In this document: positions 26,764-33,670 of the stretch, piece by piece
Numbering within the stretch: position 1 is the stretch's first letter
Layout: every line of letters begins with the position of its first letter
Source: a virus
Virus record (IMG/VR): IMGVR_UViG_3300032296_003280
Coordinates: 1-33,670 of that record
DNA length: 33,670 nt
Direction: 5' to 3' (one strand)
Notes under the pieces: model-generated
Seen by the model: only the letters and a program-made list of their open reading frames with translations
The model's database searches: none
What the model was told of the DNA's origin: nothing
Position numbers and translations under genes: made by a program

Positions 26764-27894
26764 ATGGCAGTATTAAAAATATTCCCCGAAAAAGATGCAA
26801 CATTATATTCCGCATACCCTAGTATGAATACAGGGTTAGATGAGATAATAGAGGCCTCTCTTACTACTTTTACTGATGGATCTCCAAGTCCTCAAGCAAG
26901 CCGATTTTTAGTACAATTTGCTGATGATGACATTGATTCTGCAATAGCACTGATTCCTGCAAACAAATACCAATCAGGAAGTTGGAATGCTAAATTACAA
27001 TGTTTTGTAGCCGAATCTGAAGGATTAAGTTTAGATACAACTGTAAAATGTTTTCCTGTAGCAAAATCTTGGGGAATGGGAACAGGTCATTACTTGGATG
27101 TTCCTATGGTAACAAATGGTACATCTTGGGTATGGTCGGATTATTCAGGAAGCACTCCTTGGATATCAAGCATACCAACAGGAGCAACATCTTCTTATAC
27201 TTCCTCAGTATTTGCAGGTGGTGGTATTTGGTATACAGGTTCTCAATATTCTGCTTCTGTTACTTTTAATTATAGAACAGATAAAGATATTGATTTAAAT
27301 GTTACTAATACTGTTAGAGCATGGACAACAAGTTCAGTACCAGCTCAACTACCTAATTATGGTTTTATAATAAAACAGGATTTAGAATTTGTAGATAATA
27401 ATAATTATCAACCCCAATTAAAATATTTTTCGGTTGATACAAATACTATTTATCCTCCTGCTTTACAAATTAGTTGGGATGACTATACTTATTATGAAGC
27501 AGCTTCTCCTATTTTAAATACATTACCTGCAACAATCAATTTAGCAGAAAATCCAGGAGTATTTTATAAACAAAGTATTAATAGATTTAGATTAAATGCT
27601 AGACCTGAGTATCCTGTTCAGTTATGGACAACATCTTCAGTTTATTTAAATAATTACTATTTACCTCCTTTAGTAACCACTTGGGCTATAAAAGATTTAG
27701 AAACTAATGAATATGTAATTGATTTTGATGATATCTATACACGAGTAAGTGCTGATAATATATCAAGTTATTTTGATGTTTATATGAATTTCCTTGAACC
27801 AGAAAGATATTATACTATTTTAATAAAAACCACTATTGATGGTTCAACTATTGTATTTAATAATCAATACTCATTTAAAGTAATTAACGGATAA
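26764..27894 (+). CDS. Tail/baseplate protein with DNRLRE-like start
   Basis: 376 residues. The opening LKIFPEKDATLYSAYPSMNTG and following ASRFLVQF resemble the DNRLRE/CBM96-like beta domain used in surface proteins. The Ser/Thr/Tyr-rich middle and final beta-rich domain (YYTILIKTTIDG) suggest an exposed trimeric or wedge-attached protein. Between gp6-like and the large tail gene. Function as a peripheral baseplate or fibre-connecting protein is inferred. Confidence 0.6.
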   Translation: MAVLKIFPEKDATLYSAYPSMNTGLDEIIEASLTTFTDGSPSPQASRFLVQFADDDIDSAIALIPANKYQSGSWNAKLQCFVAESEGLSLDTTVKCFPVAKSWGMGTGHYLDVPMVTNGTSWVWSDYSGSTPWISSIPTGATSSYTSSVFAGGGIWYTGSQYSASVTFNYRTDKDIDLNVTNTVRAWTTSSVPAQLPNYGFIIKQDLEFVDNNNYQPQLKYFSVDTNTIYPPALQISWDDYTYYEAASPILNTLPATINLAENPGVFYKQSINRFRLNARPEYPVQLWTTSSVYLNNYYLPPLVTTWAIKDLETNEYVIDFDDIYTRVSADNISSYFDVYMNFLEPERYYTILIKTTIDGSTIVFNNQYSFKVING

Positions 27895-28250
27895 TGGCAG
27901 AAACAGTATCTTTAAATAAACAGGTATATGCAAAAGGTCAATATGAAAGAGTAATTGATACCTCTTTTACTCAATTAATACAACCTCAAGTTACTGCTTC
28001 CGTAGGACCAACTATTTCTGTTCCTGAATTTTTTCAGAATTATCAAGATATTTTCTTTCTTATACCTAAATTTGGAGAAACAAATTCTCATGAGTATCTT
28101 ATTAAAACGAGTCAAGAATATATTGGCAATACTCAATTAAATGATGCAACAATCCAGGCTTTAGTTGAGGAAGTTACATCATTAAGACAAGAAAATTTAG
28201 AATTACAACAACAGCTTTCACCACAACAATTGTCAACAGGTAGTATATAA
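27894..28250 (+). CDS. Small tail protein with C-terminal coiled coil (118 aa)
   Basis: Beta-rich first 65 residues, then a coiled coil (QALVEEVTSLRQENLELQQQL) and a Gln/Ser tail. TAATG overlap with the gene before and 2 bases from the gene after. Size and coil fit a connector or oligomeriser of the large tail protein. Not recognised. Confidence 0.65.
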   Translation: MAETVSLNKQVYAKGQYERVIDTSFTQLIQPQVTASVGPTISVPEFFQNYQDIFFLIPKFGETNSHEYLIKTSQEYIGNTQLNDATIQALVEEVTSLRQENLELQQQLSPQQLSTGSI

Positions 28251-28252
28251 CA

Positions 28253-31200
28253 ATGGCCGAAATAATCAACATATCATCAATTAATCCTATAACATTTGAG
28301 TTTCAAGATTATTCTATTGAGGATACTAACCTTATTACTAATCTAGAAGTTTCTTCTGTTTTTGATCCCCAAAAAGATAAAATTGAATTTTTTATTTATG
28401 ATTTAAATAATAATGTAATTTATCAAAATGTTAGTAATTTTAATCAATATACTGTAACTAACAGTGATACTATTGTTTTAGACCCTGGATTAAATGTTAC
28501 GAGTCAAGGATTTACAGAAGGTGAATATAATGTTGTTTATAATTTTATTGAAAATAAATTATCATCTTCCCCAGAACAAAAATATTTTATTTCAGAAATT
28601 TCTCCTGACAGAACCGAAATAAGATTAGATACTACCCAAATTCCAAATGATTTGGTAGTTTCCTCTTCTTTAGAATTAATTTCGGATATTCAAAATTCAA
28701 CAGGAAGTTATTATGATTTCTATTTAGATTTTAGTTCAAACAATTTAATTATAGCTGTAAATGCTTTACTTGATACCTCAAGTATTGATAATCCAACAGT
28801 ATTAATTAAGTTATATGAACCTTTACCTTCTGAATTTGACTTAAAATCAGAATGTTGGTCTGTAATTAAAGTAGCTGATTCTTTAGCTTACAATGTAAAT
28901 ATTGATTTTATTTTTGAATTAGCGGATATTAATGTTAGATTAAAAGGTCCTAATTTTAATTTAGCTATTTCTGATCAAATTAATAATTCTACTCAATATC
29001 TAAATTATTCCGGATTAAAACAAACCACAGGTTCTTTATATCAAGGAACAGGTAGTTTAAGTTATCAATTAAATAATGTATTAGCACAAACAGGAATAAC
29101 AGTAAACATTGATTATTCTGATTATTCTAATTTTATTCATTTTTCCTCAGCCCAAACTCGATTAGAAAATTTTTATTATAAATTACAATTATTAGAAGGG
29201 TATACTTATAGTGCTAGTTTATCTTCTAATTCATCAAGTGGTTCTTATTATGTTTCCTCAAGTAACATAGTTTGGCAAGCCAAAATTGATGAAATAATTA
29301 CTGGATTTGATAATTACGAATACTATTTATACTATACCTCAGGTTCAACCTCTTGGCCTAAAACAGGACCAACTCCTCCTTATACAAATGTTTCAACTAC
29401 TTCGGTTACAGGTTTAAATTGGTTAGCTAATCAATTATTAGTTGCCGAGGAATATGATATAGAAAACAACAATGCTTTAACTTTAGCTATTCCTTCTTAT
29501 ATAAGAGATGATTCTCAAAACGAAAAGTTTGAACTATTTGTTGAAATGGTAGGTCAACTTTTTGATGATATATTTGTTTATTTACAAAATATTACTACAA
29601 AATTTGATGCCGATAACCGTTTAAATTATGGTGTATCAAAAGATTTAGTAGCCGATATTTTAAGAGATATGGGTATTACTATATACCAAAATAATTTCTC
29701 TTCAAACGATGTATATCAAGCTTTACTCGGTTTAACACCGTCTGGTAGTTTATATAACCTACCTTATACAACGGTTCAATACCCTGTACCATCCGGTTCT
29801 TTCCTTGATTATATAACAAATTATGTAACTGCCTCTTCTACTTCCTCATTAATTCCAACTGATGATATTAATAAAGAAAGATATAAGAGAATTTATCATA
29901 ATTTACCTTTATTACTAAAGAAAAAAGGTTCGGTAGCTGGTTTAAGAGATTTAATTACTACCTTTGGTATTCCTGATACTATTTTAAGAATTAATGAATT
30001 TGGTGGTAAAGACAAAAACCCAAACACTTGGGATAACTGGCAAGATGAATATAACTACTGTTTCTATACCAGTGGTTCTGCTTATATTACCTCATCTTTT
30101 GATTTAAATGTAGATTGGAACTCAGGAGATGGTAAACCAGGGGCTGTTGAATTTAGATTTAAAACTGATGGTTTACCACAAAATACAGCAAGTATTGCTT
30201 CTCAAAGTTTATTTACTTTAGATACTGGTTTAACTTTAAGATTAAGATACACAGGTTCTGGTTATACTACTTCTTCTTTAATTTCAAGTAGTGCAGACCC
30301 TGTTAATCCTTATTACCAATATTCTTTATTAGAACTTATAGCTAATCCAGCAACCCCCTCTATATCAGCAAGTGTTTATTTACCTTTTTATAATGGAGGT
30401 TGGTGGTCTGTTTTAATAAATAGATTAAATGTAGGTCCTACTTATAGTTTATATGTTAAGGATAAAAATTATGAAGGTGAAGATGGAAATACATTAGGTT
30501 TTCAAGCATCTTCTTCAGTTGTAGTTATTACTGATAATCCTTGGATAAATGCAGGTGATGCTTTTTTTGGTACTTCATCTGTTTTTGGTAAAGCATTTAC
30601 TGGTTCTTTCCAAGAAATAAGATATTATTCCGAACCAATTTCAGAAAATACTTTTGATGCTTATGTAATGAATCCTTACTCTACAGAGCAAAGTGAGTAC
30701 TTGGCTTTCAGAGCAACCTTAGGAGGAGAATTATATACATCATCTATTTCTGTACATCCTAAAGTAACAGGTTCTTGGGTTACTACTTCTTCGTTCGCTT
30801 CAAATAGTAATTTCTACACAAGCTCAGGAGCAGAATATATTCCAAATACAGAAGTATTTTACTTTGATCAAGTACCAGCAGGTATTCAAAATGCTATTTC
30901 TCAAAAGATAAAACAACAATCTACTATTTTACCCTACAATAGTACAGATGCAAATATTCCATCTAATACTGTTTTATCTCCTTACATTTCAGTTCAACAA
31001 TATCCTGCAGTAAGTGCAAGTTATACTAAGGATGTTGATTATGTTGAGATTGCCTTTTCTCCTCAAAATGAAATAAATGAGGACATAAATTCACAAATAG
31101 GATATTTTAATATTGGTGAGGTAATTGGTGATCCAAGATTCCAAACCTCCTCATTATCTTCTTATCCTGATTTAGATGCTATAAGATATAGATATTTTGA

Positions 31201-33244
31201 AAAATATACTTCAAATTATGATTATACTGATTATATAAGATTAATTAAATTTTTTGATAACTCTTTATTTAAAATGTTGCAAGATTTTGTTCCCGCAAGA
31301 ACAGATTTATCAGCAGGTATAGTAATAAAAAATACTTTATTAGATAGAAATAGATATAGAATTCCTCTTGTTAGTCCTTCTTCATCACTTGCTTTTATTG
31401 GTAGTGGTTCAACAAATATTCCTTACATTGTTGAAGATTTAACTATTACAGGTTCAATAGATGTTGGAACAATTTCAGGAGGAAATGGTGGTTCAATGCC
31501 TGACTTATTTGGTCAAACTCAATCTTTTGATAGATATGTAAATATTACCCAAGTATGGTCAGGTTCTACTCCTTCATTAACAGGTTCAGTTTCATTTATT
31601 CAATCATCTCAAGTAGAATTTTATAATGGTGAATTAAGTGGTTCTGCTATTTTAGTTGAAAATGGAGATCTAAGTGATTGTAATGTTGAAATAATACAAG
31701 TATATACAACAGCTTCAATCCCTTTACCTGATTTAGGAGCACTTGCTGATCCTTTTATACTTAGAAATTATGATTTAGATGTTGATAAAACTTACTATTT
31801 ATCATTTACAGTAAGTAATGATGCAGGAGCAACAGGTAATGGAGGTGTTTGGATTTTATACCCAGGTATAGATGGTTATGCTGGTACAATTTATTTAAAT
31901 GCTAATATAACTCCTGGTTCCTCAATATCAGTAAATCAATTAGAGATTAGTAATACTTTAGGTATAGAAGCTATTAATTTTAATTCTCCTTTATGGTTTT
32001 GGGAAGTAGGAGATACAAGTAATTCTATTATTACTTTAACGGATTTTACAATATATGAATCTTACATAGAACCAGATTGTTTAGTAATAGCAAATGATGC
32101 TCAAATCAATAGACCAAGTTCAAAATACATGGATATTGATTTTAGTGAGGGTCAAATATTGCCTGTAAATCAACAAGTTATTTTAAGTGGAAGTGCTGTT
32201 AAAGCTGCTGTTCCTGATTCATATTATTCTCCTGAAACAGGATGGGCAAATGCAAGATATTTTGGTTCTGACTACACAGGACAATACAATTATTCTCAAT
32301 CATTTGCAACCTCAAGTTTTCCTGTTGGTTATCCTATAGATAATTTTGTAAACTATTTTATTTATTATGATTGGATTGGAGGATCAGATCCTCAATATCC
32401 TGGTGGAGGTAATTTACATGGAGTGTATTTAATTAGTACTGAAGGAATAGCTACTCCTTTAACAGCAGAAAATAAAAACTTATTTACTATAGAAAATATT
32501 TTTATTGGAGGCCAAACAGCTTATATATCCCCAGCAGTATACTCCTCAGGTAAACCAAGTAGTATTCCTGTAAAAATAGTTGATGGAGGTGCATATTATC
32601 AAACAATTTTATACAAATCAGGATCAATAGTAGGATCAGGAGTTTCATTTACAGCAAGTTATTCATCAGGTCAAGCTCCATATAAAGCAACTTTTAATAC
32701 AACAATATCAAACAATTTAGATGATTTAGGAGGAGATAATGTTGGATGGATTTATGCTCTTAATACAACTTCTTCATCTGTTGTAGGGACTCTAGATACT
32801 ACTAATTCATATCTTATATCATCTAGTTCTCCATTTGCTATTTGGGATAATAATTCTGGTAATTACGTAACTGGTGGTATGACTGCCTCAAGAGAAAACA
32901 CTTTATTACCAATTCAACCTTATGATTTTATTAGGTTCGGAGATTCTACAACTGGGGGTCCTGATTTGAACTTTACTAATAATGGAAATATGTATACTAT
33001 TTCTAGAATATCTTTAGGAAGTAATTATATTGGTTCTTCAACTTTAGTTATAACTCCTACTGCTTCTTCAATTCCTAATTCTTCTGTTCAAAATTATAGA
33101 ATAATGAGACGAATCCAAAATGAATCTTTTGTTTTAATTCAAAACAAACCCTCATATTTAGACCCAGGATTCTTAATACCATTTAACTTTAATCCTAATT
33201 ATAATCCATACGAACTTGCCAAAAAAGCAGGAGTAATTCAATAA
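28253..33244 (+). CDS. Giant tail/baseplate protein with LamG-like domain
   Basis: 1,663 residues, the largest protein in the window. Residues about 541-590 (YKRIYHNLPLLLKKKGSVAG, LRDLITTFGIPD) form a helical block like those in tail proteins that join baseplate to fibres. Residues about 600-810 look like a concanavalin/LamG jelly roll (FYTSGSAYITSSFDLNVDW, AVEFRFKTDG, FQEIRYYSEPIS), a common glycan-binding fold. The rest is Ser/Thr/Gly/Tyr-rich beta sequence with many short GSG repeats. Likely a gp7-like wedge or fibre-base protein that helps host recognition. Exact homologue not identified. Confidence 0.65.
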   Translation: MAEIINISSINPITFEFQDYSIEDTNLITNLEVSSVFDPQKDKIEFFIYDLNNNVIYQNVSNFNQYTVTNSDTIVLDPGLNVTSQGFTEGEYNVVYNFIENKLSSSPEQKYFISEISPDRTEIRLDTTQIPNDLVVSSSLELISDIQNSTGSYYDFYLDFSSNNLIIAVNALLDTSSIDNPTVLIKLYEPLPSEFDLKSECWSVIKVADSLAYNVNIDFIFELADINVRLKGPNFNLAISDQINNSTQYLNYSGLKQTTGSLYQGTGSLSYQLNNVLAQTGITVNIDYSDYSNFIHFSSAQTRLENFYYKLQLLEGYTYSASLSSNSSSGSYYVSSSNIVWQAKIDEIITGFDNYEYYLYYTSGSTSWPKTGPTPPYTNVSTTSVTGLNWLANQLLVAEEYDIENNNALTLAIPSYIRDDSQNEKFELFVEMVGQLFDDIFVYLQNITTKFDADNRLNYGVSKDLVADILRDMGITIYQNNFSSNDVYQALLGLTPSGSLYNLPYTTVQYPVPSGSFLDYITNYVTASSTSSLIPTDDINKERYKRIYHNLPLLLKKKGSVAGLRDLITTFGIPDTILRINEFGGKDKNPNTWDNWQDEYNYCFYTSGSAYITSSFDLNVDWNSGDGKPGAVEFRFKTDGLPQNTASIASQSLFTLDTGLTLRLRYTGSGYTTSSLISSSADPVNPYYQYSLLELIANPATPSISASVYLPFYNGGWWSVLINRLNVGPTYSLYVKDKNYEGEDGNTLGFQASSSVVVITDNPWINAGDAFFGTSSVFGKAFTGSFQEIRYYSEPISENTFDAYVMNPYSTEQSEYLAFRATLGGELYTSSISVHPKVTGSWVTTSSFASNSNFYTSSGAEYIPNTEVFYFDQVPAGIQNAISQKIKQQSTILPYNSTDANIPSNTVLSPYISVQQYPAVSASYTKDVDYVEIAFSPQNEINEDINSQIGYFNIGEVIGDPRFQTSSLSSYPDLDAIRYRYFEKYTSNYDYTDYIRLIKFFDNSLFKMLQDFVPARTDLSAGIVIKNTLLDRNRYRIPLVSPSSSLAFIGSGSTNIPYIVEDLTITGSIDVGTISGGNGGSMPDLFGQTQSFDRYVNITQVWSGSTPSLTGSVSFIQSSQVEFYNGELSGSAILVENGDLSDCNVEIIQVYTTASIPLPDLGALADPFILRNYDLDVDKTYYLSFTVSNDAGATGNGGVWILYPGIDGYAGTIYLNANITPGSSISVNQLEISNTLGIEAINFNSPLWFWEVGDTSNSIITLTDFTIYESYIEPDCLVIANDAQINRPSSKYMDIDFSEGQILPVNQQVILSGSAVKAAVPDSYYSPETGWANARYFGSDYTGQYNYSQSFATSSFPVGYPIDNFVNYFIYYDWIGGSDPQYPGGGNLHGVYLISTEGIATPLTAENKNLFTIENIFIGGQTAYISPAVYSSGKPSSIPVKIVDGGAYYQTILYKSGSIVGSGVSFTASYSSGQAPYKATFNTTISNNLDDLGGDNVGWIYALNTTSSSVVGTLDTTNSYLISSSSPFAIWDNNSGNYVTGGMTASRENTLLPIQPYDFIRFGDSTTGGPDLNFTNNGNMYTISRISLGSNYIGSSTLVITPTASSIPNSSVQNYRIMRRIQNESFVLIQNKPSYLDPGFLIPFNFNPNYNPYELAKKAGVIQ

Positions 33245-33260
33245 AACTTAAAAACTAATA

Positions 33261-33269
33261 TATTTATAA
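33261..33269 (+). promoter_or_regulatory. Class B (late-type) box TATTTATAA
   Basis: TATTTATAA 12 bases before the ATG at 33282, no -33 element, followed by an A-rich leader. Confidence 0.55.
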
Positions 33270-33281
33270 TAAAATACAAAA

Positions 33282-33670
33282 ATGGGATATTTAAATAATA
33301 CCGTAGTAACAGTAGATGCTATTTTAACAGACGTAGGACGCCAGTTATTAGCCCAACAAAATGGTCAATTTAGAATAACACAATTTTCTTTAGCAGATGA
33401 TGAAATTGATTATACACTTTACAATCCAAATCATCCTTCAGGTTCTGCTTATTATGGACAAGCAATTGAAAATATGCCTTTGTTAGAAGCATTTCCTCAA
33501 GCCACTCAAGTAATGAAATATAAATTAGTTACTTTACCTCGTGGTACAGCCAGAATGCCTATTTTAGATATAGGATATTCTTCTATTAGTTTAAAACAAG
33601 GTGCTTCATTAGCAATTCGTCCTCAAACATTAAATTATTTAGGAAGTAACACATTTGAAACTTCAGGATA
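33282..33670 (+). CDS. Structural protein, 3'-truncated by window edge
   Basis: 129 codons visible. The start TVVTVDAILTDVGRQLLAQQ then GQFRITQFSLADDEIDYTLYNP matches a structural protein family I recall from T4-like marine and freshwater phages (tail or virion protein, function unclear). Own late-type promoter box and A-rich leader. The frame is open at the window end. Confidence 0.75.
   Translation, partial: MGYLNNTVVTVDAILTDVGRQLLAQQNGQFRITQFSLADDEIDYTLYNPNHPSGSAYYGQAIENMPLLEAFPQATQVMKYKLVTLPRGTARMPILDIGYSSISLKQGASLAIRPQTLNYLGSNTFETSG

Noticed and set aside
1-33670. CRISPR arrays, insertion sequences, recoded stop codons
   Set aside because: No regularly spaced direct repeats, no transposase or terminal inverted repeats, and TAA, TGA and TAG all serve as normal stops with no suppressor anticodon among the tRNAs.

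Overview
The window is one continuous piece of a tailed-phage genome with every convincing gene on the + strand. It looks like a contractile-tail (T4-like, myovirus-type) phage of a Bacteroidota host. The tail genes include gp25-like and gp6-like baseplate wedge proteins and a gp55-like late sigma factor. The early promoters have the Bacteroidota form: TTTGG, exactly 19 bases, then TACATTYA or TATATTTA. Start codons sit behind A-rich leaders rather than Shine-Dalgarno sites. Stops are standard TAA, TGA and TAG. Identifications come from reading motifs by eye; no database was searched.

Layout. (1) 1-5,800: small, mostly unknown early genes, two tRNA-like RNAs, a SprT-like metalloprotease, a papain-like protein, and a run of tiny genes joined by an identical overlapping start/stop. 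Two gene-free stretches hold repeats that could be operators or replication sites. (2) 5,800-11,600: GIY-YIG-type protein, RadA-like ATPase, two DUF932 paralogues, a YqiA-like esterase, and two adjacent genes sharing one N-terminal peptide. The first of that pair has ADP-ribosyltransferase motifs, and the shared peptide looks like a T4-style capsid-targeting tag. (3) 11,600-17,130: an RNA factory with 24 recognisable tRNAs covering all 20 amino acids, at least four further tRNA-like RNAs, structured spacers, a gene-free block of about 880 bases with its own promoter (a candidate giant structured RNA), an RNase H-fold protein, and three boxA-like antitermination sites. (4) 17,190-19,000: lysis cassette (spanin pair, holin-like protein, small basic protein, GH19 endolysin). 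(5) 19,085-33,670: HD hydrolase, late sigma factor and baseplate/tail genes, several preceded by a TATTTATAA motif without a -33 box.

The most striking system is upstream of the main tRNA cluster. A promoter at 12,877-12,908 drives a 31-codon ORF (12,931-13,026) that contains all 20 amino acids. Its last codons form one arm of a hairpin (GGGCTTAC with GTAAGCCC) that is mutually exclusive with an intrinsic terminator at 13,057-13,084. A boxA and the tRNA genes follow. This reads as a transcription attenuator that samples the whole tRNA pool and controls an operon that can replace the whole tRNA pool, plausibly a response to host tRNA depletion or anticodon nucleases.
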